From: Myxococcus sp. CA023
Lineage (GTDB): Bacteria > Myxococcota > Myxococcia > Myxococcales > Myxococcaceae
Length of the DNA: 64,000 bases
Direction: 5' to 3'
NCBI RefSeq assembly: GCF_010998615.1
Contig: NZ_JAAEAH010000002.1
Coordinates: 124,001-188,000, forward strand
The notes under the pieces are model-generated. The model did not search any database, was not told the origin of the DNA, and saw only the letters and a list, made by a program, of their open reading frames with translations. A program made the position numbers and the translations under genes. Below are positions 7,380 through 16,305 of this stretch, piece after piece; the first letter of the stretch is position 1; every line of letters starts with the position of its first letter.

Positions 7380-9173
7380 ATGACTCCCCGCCGCACCCGT
7401 GCCCGCTGGGCGCTCCCGTTGCTCTATGTGGCACTGGGAACCACCGCTTGTGACAGCCTGAAATCAGAGCCTGTCCCGCCGCCTCCCCCCGGCGAAGAGG
7501 AACCACCTCCCGAGCTGCGCGTCACCGTTCGGACCGAGGGTCCCGAGTACTGCCGGGAAGGCCAGTGGACGCTCTTCGTCTCCGTGGAAGGCGGCACGCC
7601 GGAGCGCGTGGAGCTCCTCACGAACGCGCAAGAGCCCATGATGCTGGAGGCGCCGTACCAACACGTCATCGACTGCGCCACGCATGCCGAGGGCCGCTTC
7701 TCGTTCGTGGCCCGAGCCGTGGGCGAGGACCGGAACTTCGAGGCGGAGAGCGCCTCCGTGGAGGTGGACCGAACGCCCCCCACCATCGTCTCCTGGCTCC
7801 CGCGCCTCAGCCACCCGGCTGTGACGTCTCCGCTGGCGTTCGTCTTCTCCGAGCCGCTGCAGCCGGGCTCACTCCAGCCCGTGCCCACCCAACTGCGTGA
7901 CCCGGACGGGTTCTCCGTCGCCCATCGAGCGGCCCTCAGTGAGGACGGAACGGTCCTCGAGTTGGTGCCGACATCGCCGATCCGCCCTCCCACCACGCTC
8001 CATGCGGTGTTGCTCCAGCGAACGCTGACCGACCGGGCCGGCAACCTGCTCGACCCGAGCCTGACGGCCTTTTCCCTCACCCACAACGCCACCTACTGGC
8101 CTTTCGCCCGCGCCACGGAGCCCCTGGACCCGACGAACTCCTCCGTCGTCCCCATGTCGCTCGTGCTGGGAAGCGGCGTTAGCGGAACAATGCCCGTCGT
8201 CGGCTTCACCGACAGCGCATCGGAACCGGCCGTCGCGCGGTGGGATGGTCATGCATGGCAGCAGCTCCCTCCACTCCGGGCGGAGGATGCACGCTCCCGG
8301 CGCGCCCTGGACCTCCAAATTGCCGCGACGAGGGAGACCCTCGTCGCCACCTGGCGCGAAGAGGTTGAAGAAACCGGGTTCGACCAGATTCACGTGGTGC
8401 GTTACGACGGAACGGCCTGGCAACGCCTGGGGGCGCCCTACGACACACAATCCGAGTACACCCAGGTCAAGCTGGCATTGAACTGGTGGGGACGTCCCGT
8501 CATCGCGTTGGAACAGATGCCTGAGCTGAACGAAACCGAAGTGCGCGTCATCGAGTGGAACGGCACGGAATGGATTGCCCTGGGAGAGCCGCTCAGTGCC
8601 AACCCTGCGCCTCGCACCCCTTCGTGGCGGGCAGCCATCGCCGCCGACAGCGTGGTCTTCGTGAGCTGGCTGGAGACCTCCGCTGATACCGGCTCCCTCC
8701 ACCTTCACGTCAGCATGTTCGAGAACGGAAGATGGTTTCCCGTGGGCTCGTCCATCCCCATCCCGGCGGACACCTCCGTGGATCGAGTGGAGCTTGCGTT
8801 TCAGCCCAACAACCGCGCTGCCCTCGCATGGAGCGAGATCAACCCCACGACCAATGTCAGCACCATCCGATTCTCATCCGCGGCGCTGCGCTCCTGGTCA
8901 TCCAACTGGTCCACGCCCGAATCAATTGAAGTCCTGAGCCAGACCAGCACGCATGCATCGCTCAGGCTCGTCGTGGACCGCGACAACGAGCCGTGGTTGG
9001 CCTGGACCGAATATCCGTTTCCTCAGGACAACAAGACTTATTACCGCAGGCGCCGCGCCGGAGCCTGGGAGCCCAAGCAACTCATTTCCGGGGAGACGTT
9101 GTCGACGTTCCTCCTCGACGGAAACGCGTTCCCCTGGGTCTTGTCGGGCTTCACCGTCGTGCGGCCACAGTAG
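7380..9173 (+). CDS. Large lipoprotein with Ig-like domain
   Basis: 597 residues with lipoprotein signal (lipobox LGTTAC) and a Pro/Glu-rich linker (PVPPPPPGEEEPPPE). About 140-230 looks like an SbsA/Big_5-type Ig-like domain (VDRTPPTIVSWLPRLSH ... FVFSEPLQPGSL ... TDRAGNLLDPS). The remainder is a repeated beta structure of WDGHAWQQL, YDGTAWQRLG, WNGTEWIALG and MFENGRWFPVG units, reminiscent of six- or seven-bladed propellers found in secreted myxobacterial proteins. Codon third positions are less GC-rich than in neighbouring genes. Probably surface-exposed; function unknown. Confidence 0.75.
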   Translation: MTPRRTRARWALPLLYVALGTTACDSLKSEPVPPPPPGEEEPPPELRVTVRTEGPEYCREGQWTLFVSVEGGTPERVELLTNAQEPMMLEAPYQHVIDCATHAEGRFSFVARAVGEDRNFEAESASVEVDRTPPTIVSWLPRLSHPAVTSPLAFVFSEPLQPGSLQPVPTQLRDPDGFSVAHRAALSEDGTVLELVPTSPIRPPTTLHAVLLQRTLTDRAGNLLDPSLTAFSLTHNATYWPFARATEPLDPTNSSVVPMSLVLGSGVSGTMPVVGFTDSASEPAVARWDGHAWQQLPPLRAEDARSRRALDLQIAATRETLVATWREEVEETGFDQIHVVRYDGTAWQRLGAPYDTQSEYTQVKLALNWWGRPVIALEQMPELNETEVRVIEWNGTEWIALGEPLSANPAPRTPSWRAAIAADSVVFVSWLETSADTGSLHLHVSMFENGRWFPVGSSIPIPADTSVDRVELAFQPNNRAALAWSEINPTTNVSTIRFSSAALRSWSSNWSTPESIEVLSQTSTHASLRLVVDRDNEPWLAWTEYPFPQDNKTYYRRRRAGAWEPKQLISGETLSTFLLDGNAFPWVLSGFTVVRPQ

Positions 9174-9181
9174 GGCTCGCC

Positions 9182-9210
9182 GCGAGCGGCCCCGGAGTGA
9201 GGCCGCTCGC
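9182..9210. terminator. Bidirectional hairpin terminator candidate
   Basis: Perfect 10-bp inverted repeat GCGAGCGGCC / GGCCGCTCGC with a 9-nt loop, placed in the 57-bp gap between convergent genes. It lacks a clear U-tract; the position is the main argument. Confidence 0.55.
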
Positions 9211-9230
9211 CCAGCATCCCGGCACCGTGC

Positions 9231-10637
9231 TCAGCGCACCAGATGGAAGTCCGTCTGGCGCTTCCAGCCCCAGTGCACGCGGCCTTCGGCGTCGATGGTG
9301 ATGTCCTCTTCCTGCGCCGAGCGCACCCGCTGGCCGTTCCACTCCGGCACCGCGGACGTGGCCTGCAGCTCGATGGAGTACCACTGGTTCGCAATCACCT
9401 TGTGGTCTCCATTGCCGGGCACACCTTCTTGGCGGTCCCACAAGCCCACCATGGGGCCGGCACCGTGGCCGTGCAGGCCAATGGGGTGCGAGTACACGGT
9501 GCCGTCGATGCCCTCGGCGCGCATCCGCTCGCGGGAGGCGCGGAGGATGTCGTTGCCCGTGCGACCGGGACGCAGCTCCTCGAAGACAATGTCCTGCAGC
9601 CGGTTGGACGTCTTCAGCGCGGCCTTCAGTCCTGCGGGGACGTCCGTCTCCCCCTCACGCAGCACGTAGCCCATGTGCTGGGTGTCGGTGTTGAGACCCA
9701 GCGCGGTGACGCCGTAGTCGCAGTGCAGCACGTCGCCACGCTGGATGATGGGGTCGTCGCCCAGCTCCTGCTCGGTGACGCCCTGCCGCTGGATGTCCAC
9801 CGACGGCTGGAACCACGTCTCCAGGCCCAGGTCCGCCAGGCGCTGACGCATCCACCACTCCACGTCACGGGTGGTGGTGACGCCCGGGGTGATGACCTGG
9901 TTGGAGAAGGCCGTCTCGATGATGTTCCACGCGAGCTTCGTCTGCTCCTCGTAGAAGCGGGCCTCATCCGCGCTGCGCCAGGCGAGGAGGTCCACCGCCA
10001 GCCCGTCCACGGAGGTGAAGCGCTTCACCCAGTCCGGGCCGAGCGCCTCCGCCATGCCCTCGTATTCGCCATGGGTGAGGCCGTCCGCGAAGGCGAAGGT
10101 GCGCGACACGTTGAGGGCGATGCGCTTCGGCTGGCGCTCCTCCACCACCTGCTTGAGCACCTGCCACTGCTCGGGGCCCCACAGCTCCGCCTGCCGACTC
10201 ACACCGCCGCCGTCCACCTGCCGCTGCGCGCGGCGCGGCGTGTAGATGCCTCCCTGCGAGCCACCTCCCAGCGCGAGCCGCTCCACGCCCTGCTCCGGAC
10301 CTCGGTCGAAGAAGACGTAGATGGTCCGGCGGCGCGCGGCGAACGTCGTTGGCGAGACGAGCGCCTTGAAGACAGGGTCCTCGTTGTACTCGCGCATGGG
10401 GATGACCCACATGTCCACGCCGTACTGGCGCATGAGCTGGGGCAGGGCCTTCTCCACACGCTCGGCCAGCCATGCCTGCTGGCGCTTCGCCTGCTCACGC
10501 AGGGTGCCAAAGGGACGCTCGGGTGCCGGGGACTTCGCCTCGGCGGTGGTGGCGTCCGGTGCCTGTGCCTTCGGAGAGACGGTGGCGCAGGAAGTGGAGA
10601 GCAGCAACGGGGCAAGCAACAGGGTCCGAGTGCGCAT
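9231..10637 (-). CDS. M24-family metallopeptidase (Xaa-Pro aminopeptidase-like) lipoprotein
   Basis: 468 residues from the ATG at MRTRTLLLAPLLLSTSC (lipoprotein signal); a GTG-type start 18 bp upstream is less likely. The C-terminal half is a pita-bread (M24) fold with the expected metal ligands: Asp in HCDYGV, Asp in NTDTQHMGY, His in HPIGLHGHGAG, Glu in YSIELQ and Glu in SAQEEDITI. The N-terminal half is a creatinase-type domain. It should remove or cleave N-terminal Xaa-Pro dipeptides in the cell envelope, perhaps during feeding on prey proteins. Monocistronic. Confidence 0.88.
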   Translation of the reverse strand: MRTRTLLLAPLLLSTSCATVSPKAQAPDATTAEAKSPAPERPFGTLREQAKRQQAWLAERVEKALPQLMRQYGVDMWVIPMREYNEDPVFKALVSPTTFAARRRTIYVFFDRGPEQGVERLALGGGSQGGIYTPRRAQRQVDGGGVSRQAELWGPEQWQVLKQVVEERQPKRIALNVSRTFAFADGLTHGEYEGMAEALGPDWVKRFTSVDGLAVDLLAWRSADEARFYEEQTKLAWNIIETAFSNQVITPGVTTTRDVEWWMRQRLADLGLETWFQPSVDIQRQGVTEQELGDDPIIQRGDVLHCDYGVTALGLNTDTQHMGYVLREGETDVPAGLKAALKTSNRLQDIVFEELRPGRTGNDILRASRERMRAEGIDGTVYSHPIGLHGHGAGPMVGLWDRQEGVPGNGDHKVIANQWYSIELQATSAVPEWNGQRVRSAQEEDITIDAEGRVHWGWKRQTDFHLVR

Positions 10638-10758
10638 GGCCGCGCAGTCTGTCACGCACCGGCACGCGGCGCGCGCGGAGTCCGCACGCCGTCAGCGGCT
10701 CACGCCCCGAGAGGCCCGCGACTCCGGAACGCAGGGAGCAGCCGTGAAATCGCCGGCG

Positions 10759-11133
10759 TCAGGGCACGCCCGCACAGGCCGCGCCATCCACGCCGCACAC
10801 AGCGAGCAGACGGGCTTCGTCGATGGCTTTCAGGCAACCGCTCGCGGCGACCGCGTCGAGTTCATCGATGCGCACGCGCATGCACTGCACGCAGCCCGCC
10901 TTCGCGCCAGTTTCGGTTCGCGACAGGTCCGGCTCCACCGCCGCGTAGGCCGCGATGCGGTCCGCCTCGCACTGCTCGCGTGACACCGTCAGGGTTCCGC
11001 ACTGTTCCTCATACGCGCACGCGGATGCCGCCACGCGCTCCGACCAGCCAGCGTAGGAGCGCTGCGGTGCCTCCGAGCCACCACACGCCACGAGCCACAC
11101 GCACACCACCAGCGACGCCTTCCACGGGTTCAT
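10759..11133 (-). CDS. Small Cys-rich lipoprotein
   Basis: 124 residues with a lipobox (VCVWLVAC). The mature part contains eight or so Cys (CAYEEQC, QC, GCVQC, GCL, VCGV, AACAG) in a spacing seen in many short myxobacterial lipoproteins, probably forming disulfides. No known domain recognised. Confidence 0.65.
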   Translation of the reverse strand: MNPWKASLVVCVWLVACGGSEAPQRSYAGWSERVAASACAYEEQCGTLTVSREQCEADRIAAYAAVEPDLSRTETGAKAGCVQCMRVRIDELDAVAASGCLKAIDEARLLAVCGVDGAACAGVP

Positions 11134-11254
11134 GCCCCCATCTCACCCGGCGCTAACGCTGGAGTCACCCTCAACGCCTGCCTGCCCGCTTGCCCCCAGC
11201 GACCTCGAGCCTCGCCGCGCTCACCCACACACAGCGAGGCCTGCGAGACGCGCG

Positions 11255-12445
11255 TCACTCGACCTGCCCGGCCACGGAGAGTTCCATCACGGCCTCGGCC
11301 CCATCCATCTCTCGCGCAGCACACGGCTCCACGACACAAGCATCCGGGACATAGCGCTCGCTCTCGGACAGCATGCCCGCCGCCTCGTTGCCACCGCCCA
11401 TCACCAGCACCGCGCCATCGCCCAGCGCCAGGGCGCCCAGCTTCTCGCGCGGCTCGTCCAGCGCGGGCGCGGAAGACCACGTCTCCGTCTTCAAATCGAA
11501 GCGCTCCACCGACGCGAGCGCCCCCGTCGTGTAGTGCTCGCCGCCCATCATCAGCACCGCGCCATCCGGCAGCACCACCGTCGCATGATGCTCACGAGGC
11601 ACCTTGGGCGCTCCCACCAGCGTCCACACACCCGTCTCCGGCGAATACACCTCCGCCGTGGCCGCCGCGCGCGCCGTGGTTCCCCCCACCACCAACACGC
11701 GCCCATCCGGCAGCAACGTCACCGAGTGCGCCAGCCGGTGCGTGCCCGCCGCCCCACCGGTGAGTCCCGCCTTCTCCCAGAGTCCCGTCACCGGGTCATA
11801 CAGCTCCGCCTGCAGGCCACTCACGAACAGGGCCTTGCCGTTGGCCAGCACCACCGCCGTCTGAGCCCCACCCCGTGAGAAGCCCGGAGGCGACACGGCG
11901 CTCCACATCCCCGTCGCAGGATCGAACACCTCCGCCGAGCGCAGCGGCCGCTGGTCCACATCCGTCCCCCCCGCCACCAGCACGCGCCCATCCGCCAGCA
12001 GCACCGCGGCCGGGTCATTGCGCGCCACGCCCATGGGGCGCACCTCCGTCCACGTCCCGGTGGCCGGCGCATACACCTCCGCGTCCGCAAGCGCGCCCAT
12101 CGCCAAGCCGTTGGAGCCGCCCATCACCAGCACTCGGCCGTCCGTCAGCCGCACCGCGGCGTGGTTGCGCCGGCGCGTGCGCAGGGCCCCCGTCTCACGC
12201 CAGCGGCCCGTCTCCGGCTCGAACACCTCGCAGCTGCCCAGCGTTCGGCTCCCGTCATGCCCGCCCGAGGCCAGCACATGCCCGCTCTCCATCACCACGA
12301 AGGGCAGGAGCTTGCGGGGTGTGGACAAGAACAGGCCCTGCTCCGCCGCCCCATTTCCCCCGTCCTCCGCGCGCGGACCCGCGCTGCAAGCGAACGAGAC
12401 AGCGAAGAGAATGACCGTGACACATGATGCCGAAAACCGTTGCAT
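11255..12445 (-). CDS. Kelch-repeat lipoprotein
   Basis: 396 residues. ATG 12445 is preceded by AGGTGGGG and opens a lipoprotein signal (LFAVSFACSAG); the longer frame upstream is rejected. At least six Kelch units follow, each with DGRVLVMGG- or NGKALFVSG-like strands and a YAPATGTW-type turn, which fold into one beta-propeller. Such proteins bind polysaccharide or protein partners at the cell surface; some are oxidase-like, but no catalytic Cys-Tyr pair is evident. Stand-alone gene. Confidence 0.88.
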   Translation of the reverse strand: MQRFSASCVTVILFAVSFACSAGPRAEDGGNGAAEQGLFLSTPRKLLPFVVMESGHVLASGGHDGSRTLGSCEVFEPETGRWRETGALRTRRRNHAAVRLTDGRVLVMGGSNGLAMGALADAEVYAPATGTWTEVRPMGVARNDPAAVLLADGRVLVAGGTDVDQRPLRSAEVFDPATGMWSAVSPPGFSRGGAQTAVVLANGKALFVSGLQAELYDPVTGLWEKAGLTGGAAGTHRLAHSVTLLPDGRVLVVGGTTARAAATAEVYSPETGVWTLVGAPKVPREHHATVVLPDGAVLMMGGEHYTTGALASVERFDLKTETWSSAPALDEPREKLGALALGDGAVLVMGGGNEAAGMLSESERYVPDACVVEPCAAREMDGAEAVMELSVAGQVE

Positions 12446-12623
12446 GACCCCACCTGGAATGCCCGTCGAAGCAGTCATGTCTAGACTGACCGTCTGACAT
12501 TCCAGGGCGGTCCAACCTGAGTGATTCCCGACGCTTACCCGGCACTCGGGGCCTGTCCGGCCACCTGTCCAGAGCGGGCCGGAGCGAACGTGCAACGCCT
12601 TGCGTCACTCGTTTTCTCGCGGC

Positions 12624-12929
12624 TCAAGACTCCACGTCGACATTCACGGGCTCGCGCTCCAGTCCCTCGGAATGGCGAGGCGGGAGCGCGCCGCCGTCGT
12701 CATCCACCTCCAGCGCGAGGAGCGGATGGTCCGCGTTGACCAGGTAGACGTCGTGGCCGCGGATGAAGTCCACGTCGGAGAACTCCACCAGGTAGTCGCG
12801 CCGGGGAATGGGCATCAGCCCCTGCTCCAGTTCGAAGTGCGTGTCCCCGATGCCCGCCACGCGCCCGATGACACGGCCCGTCGCCGTCCGCACGGTCATG
12901 CCTTCGTGTACGTCGTCTGTCCGAATCAT
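12624..12929 (-). CDS. DUF2171-like / PRC-barrel-like small protein
   Basis: 101 residues. The ATG at 12929 has a strong AGGAGG site; the much longer open frame upstream reads through non-coding DNA. Sequence MIRTDDVHEGMTVRTATG, VIGRVAGIGDTHFELEQG, PRRDYLVEFSDVDFIRGHDVYL has the strand pattern of DUF2171/PRC-barrel domains. Cytoplasmic; function unknown. Confidence 0.7.
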   Translation of the reverse strand: MIRTDDVHEGMTVRTATGRVIGRVAGIGDTHFELEQGLMPIPRRDYLVEFSDVDFIRGHDVYLVNADHPLLALEVDDDGGALPPRHSEGLEREPVNVDVES

Positions 12930-13202
12930 TCCGGCCTCCTCGCGCTCGGGTGCCCGGCCCGTCCGGGACTCCCAGACAACAGTGCGAGCGGGCATGACGG
13001 GACGCACCTGCAACGGCGCACACGGTGGAGCGCTCGCGACGACGGCCCGCCGCTCCACCACCGCGCGAACGCAGGGGCCGCCGGGCCTCATGTCCTGCCA
13101 GGAGAACGCGAGGCGCCTGGCCGCCAGCCCTGGCGTACTCCGGGCAGGCGGCGAGGCCACATGGGTATGTGCGTGCCTAACGTTCCAGGCAGGAGGTGCA
13201 CC

Positions 13203-13400
13203 ATGTTGCTGGAACTGTCCGCCGTGGAGGCGCGCGACGTGAAGCAAGCGTTGGACACAGCGCTGCGCGCGATCTTGGAAGAGATGGCCCATGCGGACCC
13301 GCGCGCCCATCGCGACCTGCTGCGCGAGCGATATGAGCGGCTGGACCAACTCAACCGCCGGCTCGACATGAGCCTGGAGGGAGAACAGGTCTACGCCTGA
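13203..13400 (+). CDS. Small helical protein of unknown function
   Basis: 65 residues, preceded by a strong AGGAGG site seven bases before ATG. Almost entirely helical and rich in Leu, Arg and Glu (LELSAVEARDVKQALDTAL, ERYERLDQLNRRLDMSLEGE), so a short coiled coil is likely. No family recognised. It is divergent from the small DUF2171-like gene. Confidence 0.6.
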   Translation: MLLELSAVEARDVKQALDTALRAILEEMAHADPRAHRDLLRERYERLDQLNRRLDMSLEGEQVYA

Positions 13401-13406
13401 GGCCCG

Positions 13407-14420
13407 CTACAGGGCCCGGCCCGACTTCGCATCGAAGCGCCGCGGCTTCGCCGCGTCATACCGCAGCCACACCGGAGCGCCCGTGGGCACACGGAAGTCC
13501 CCGGCGGCGCGCGCCACCATGCGCTCCCCGGCCACGTCCACCGTCACCCAGCTCTCCGCGCCCATGGACTCCACCAGGTACACGCGGCCCTCCAGCGCGT
13601 CCGGTGGCGGCGTGCCCTGCCCCACCTCCAGGTGCTCGGGACGAAGCCCCAACACCACGTCCGCGTCCGGCAGCCCCAGCGTCCGGGGCCTCACCAGGTT
13701 GATGCGTGGCGCGCCGAAGAAGCCCGCCACGAACAGGTTCGCCGGCGCGTCGTACAGCTCGCGCGGCGGGGCCACCTGCTGCACCTCACCCTGGTTCATC
13801 ACCACCACGCGGTCCGACAACGTCATCGCCTCCGCCTGGTCGTGGGTGACGTAGACGAAGGTGGCCTTGAGCTGCTCGTGCAGCTTCTTGATTTCCCCCC
13901 GCATCTGCGTGCGCAACGTCGCGTCCAGGTTGGACAGCGGCTCGTCGAAGAGAAACACCTTGGGACGGCGGACCAGGGCGCGCCCCAATGCCACGCGCTG
14001 CCGCTGGCCTCCCGACAGCTCCTTCGGCTTGCGCGACAGCAGGCCCTCCAGCCCCAGCAGCGAAGCCACCTCGCGCACGCGCGCGTCGATCTCCGCCTTC
14101 GCCATCCCCGCCACCTTCAGCGGGAAGGCGAGGTTCCGCGCCACGTCCAGGTGCGGGTAGAGCGCGTAGCTCTGGAACACCATGGCGATATCCCGCTCCC
14201 GCGGTGACATGTCATTCACCACCGCGCCATCGATGCGCAGCGTGCCGCCCGACATCTCCTCCAGCCCGGCGATGAGGTTCAGTGTCGTGGACTTGCCGCA
14301 GCCCGACGGGCCCACCAGCGAGATGAACTCGCCGTCCGCGATGTCCAGGCTCACGCCCTTCACCGCGACCACGCCGCCCCGGTACACCTTGCGCACGTCC
14401 TCCAGGGACACCGTCGCCAA
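13407..14420 (-). CDS. ABC transporter ATP-binding protein, MalK/UgpC type
   Basis: 337 residues. I start it at a TTG (14420) because GGGAGG lies just upstream and it gives the family-typical MATVSLEDVRKVYRG. Walker A GPSGCGKST, Q-loop FQSYALYPHLDV, signature LSGGQRQRVALGRAL, Walker B FLFDEPLSNLD and H-loop THDQAEA are all intact, and a C-terminal TOBE-like regulatory domain follows (LGLRPEHLEVG). Members energise sugar, glycerol-3-phosphate or polyamine importers. No permease or binding protein is nearby, so it may serve several remote permeases, as MsmX does in Bacillus. Confidence 0.88.
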   Translation of the reverse strand: MATVSLEDVRKVYRGGVVAVKGVSLDIADGEFISLVGPSGCGKSTTLNLIAGLEEMSGGTLRIDGAVVNDMSPRERDIAMVFQSYALYPHLDVARNLAFPLKVAGMAKAEIDARVREVASLLGLEGLLSRKPKELSGGQRQRVALGRALVRRPKVFLFDEPLSNLDATLRTQMRGEIKKLHEQLKATFVYVTHDQAEAMTLSDRVVVMNQGEVQQVAPPRELYDAPANLFVAGFFGAPRINLVRPRTLGLPDADVVLGLRPEHLEVGQGTPPPDALEGRVYLVESMGAESWVTVDVAGERMVARAAGDFRVPTGAPVWLRYDAAKPRRFDAKSGRAL

Positions 14421-14660
14421 ACGCCTTGCCTCCCGGGCGCCCGGCCTCTGGACGCCCCATGTGTCATTCCGTCTCCCCCACGGACCTCGAAGCATCGCGC
14501 CCTCCGCTCCCAGGGCAAGCCCCGTGGCGAGGGGCCGCCCCGCCTCTGACCGCCATTCCACACCGGGATGGAAGCCGGGCGGCCGGGCGCCCCTTCCCCA
14601 CGCCTGGCAGCCGCTTCTTGGAGGCGGAAGGCGGCGGACGCGCACTATGTTCGCGCGGCC

Positions 14661-15458
14661 ATGAGCCCCTCGAGCCCACCGTCCTCCCGCCAGTTGGCCA
14701 TCGAAGTGCGGGACCTCCACAAGTCCTTCGGAGACCAGCACGCGCTGCGTGGGGTGAACCTGGAAGTGCCAGAGGGCACCACCTGCGTGCTGATGGGCGT
14801 GTCCGGGTCGGGCAAGACGGTGCTGATGAAGCACATCATGGGCCTCTTGCAGCCGGACCGGGGCACCGTCCTGGTGGATGGCGAGGACATCGCGCGGATG
14901 AACGAGGCCGCGCTCGACCAGATGCGCCGCAAGCAGGGCATCCTCTTCCAGGCGAACGCCCTCTTCGACTCGCTCACCGTGTTCGACAACGTGGCCTTCC
15001 CCCTGCGCGAGCGCACCCGCATGCCCGAGGCAGAAATCGCCGAGACGGTGAACAAGACGCTGGAGCGCGTGGGCCTGTCGCACGCAACGCAGCGCTTCCC
15101 CGGCGAGCTGTCCGGCGGCATGCAGAAGCGCGTGGGCTTCGCGCGCGCCACCATCCTCCAGCCGAAGATTCTCCTCTACGACGACCCCACCGCCGGACTG
15201 GATCCGCTCACCACCGCGGCGGTGAATGAAATCATCACCACCGGCAAGCAGCAGCTCGGCGCCACCTCGCTGGTGATTACGCCGGACGTGGCCTCCGCCT
15301 TTGGCATGGCGGACCACCTGGCCCTGATGCACGAAGGCCGCATCGTGGAGTACGGCCCGCCAGACGCATTCCGTGAGTCACAGCACCCCGCGGTGAAGGC
15401 CTTCCTCCGCAACTGGCTCCGGCGCCGCGCCCAGAACAAGCGCGCGGCCCAGGCCTGA
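14661..15458 (+). CDS. MlaF-like ABC ATPase with altered catalytic residues
   Basis: 265 residues. Closest in style to MlaF/Ttg2A ATPases of the MCE phospholipid-transport system: Walker A GVSGSGKT, FQANALFDSLTVFDNVAFPL, signature LSGGMQKRVGFARA. Two key residues differ from active ATPases: Walker B reads LLYDDPTAGLDP, with Asp instead of the catalytic Glu, and the H-loop reads VITPDVA, with Pro instead of His. It may bind ATP but hydrolyse it slowly. No MlaE permease or MCE substrate-binding gene is adjacent. Divergent from the MalK-type gene. Confidence 0.85.
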   Translation: MSPSSPPSSRQLAIEVRDLHKSFGDQHALRGVNLEVPEGTTCVLMGVSGSGKTVLMKHIMGLLQPDRGTVLVDGEDIARMNEAALDQMRRKQGILFQANALFDSLTVFDNVAFPLRERTRMPEAEIAETVNKTLERVGLSHATQRFPGELSGGMQKRVGFARATILQPKILLYDDPTAGLDPLTTAAVNEIITTGKQQLGATSLVITPDVASAFGMADHLALMHEGRIVEYGPPDAFRESQHPAVKAFLRNWLRRRAQNKRAAQA

Positions 15459-15528
15459 GGCGGCGCGTACCCGGAACGCGCGTTGCAAACAGTCCGGTCC
15501 ACCGCGCGAGTGCGGCCCGACGACCACG

Positions 15529-16305
15529 ATGCTTCCCCCATCCCCTTCGCCCCTCGTGGCACCCTGGACACGGAGCGGCCTGCTGGCCACCCTCGCCGTG
15601 CTCATGTCGTGCAGCACGCCCACGCCGCCGCCGGAGCCACCGCGCGTGGTGCTCTGGGCCTGGGAGCGGCCGGAAGACCTCCGCTTCCTCGCGCGGACGG
15701 GGCGCCCGGTCAGCGTGGCCTTCCTGCGCGCCACGCTCGCGCTCACGGAGACGGAGGTGCGCGAACACCCGCGCCGGCAGCCGCTCCACGTTCCGCCCGG
15801 GACACCCTTGAGGGCCACGGTGCGGATGGAAACCCAGCCGGGCGCGTCGCTCGCGCGGTACCCGCCCGAGCGACTGCACGCGCTGGCGGACCGGCTCGCC
15901 ACGCTGGCGCGCCTTCCGGAGCTGACGGCACTCCAGATTGACTTCGATGCCCGCGCGTCCGAATACGACGCCTACGTCGCGCTGCTCCAGGCGCTCCGCC
16001 AGAAGCTGCCCACATCGATGGCGCTGTCCATCACCGGTCTCGCCTCATGGTGCACGCCCGGAAGCTGGCTGACGCACGCCCCCGTGGACGAGGTGGTGCC
16101 CCAGCTCTTCCGCATGGGCCCGGAGGCCCCCACGTGGCGGGCCCGCTTCGCGCGCGGACTGCCCGCCCCTTGCCGGGGCAGCGTGGGGCTGGCGCTCGAT
16201 GAGTGGCAGGCCGTGCCCCCTGGCGTCTCCACCCTCTATGTCTTCAACCCCCGGCCCTGGACGCCCGATGCGTTCGCGCGCGCGGTGGCGGAGCTCCATC
16301 CATGA
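15529..16305 (+). CDS. DUF3142 domain lipoprotein
   Basis: 258 residues with a lipoprotein signal (LAVLMSCSTP). The body has RVVLWAWERPEDLRFL, LQIDFDARASEYDAYVALLQALR and LSITGLASWC, characteristic of DUF3142, a TIM-barrel-like family of unknown function probably related to glycosidases. The stop overlaps the start of the following gene by four bases, so both are co-expressed. Confidence 0.75.
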   Translation: MLPPSPSPLVAPWTRSGLLATLAVLMSCSTPTPPPEPPRVVLWAWERPEDLRFLARTGRPVSVAFLRATLALTETEVREHPRRQPLHVPPGTPLRATVRMETQPGASLARYPPERLHALADRLATLARLPELTALQIDFDARASEYDAYVALLQALRQKLPTSMALSITGLASWCTPGSWLTHAPVDEVVPQLFRMGPEAPTWRARFARGLPAPCRGSVGLALDEWQAVPPGVSTLYVFNPRPWTPDAFARAVAELHP

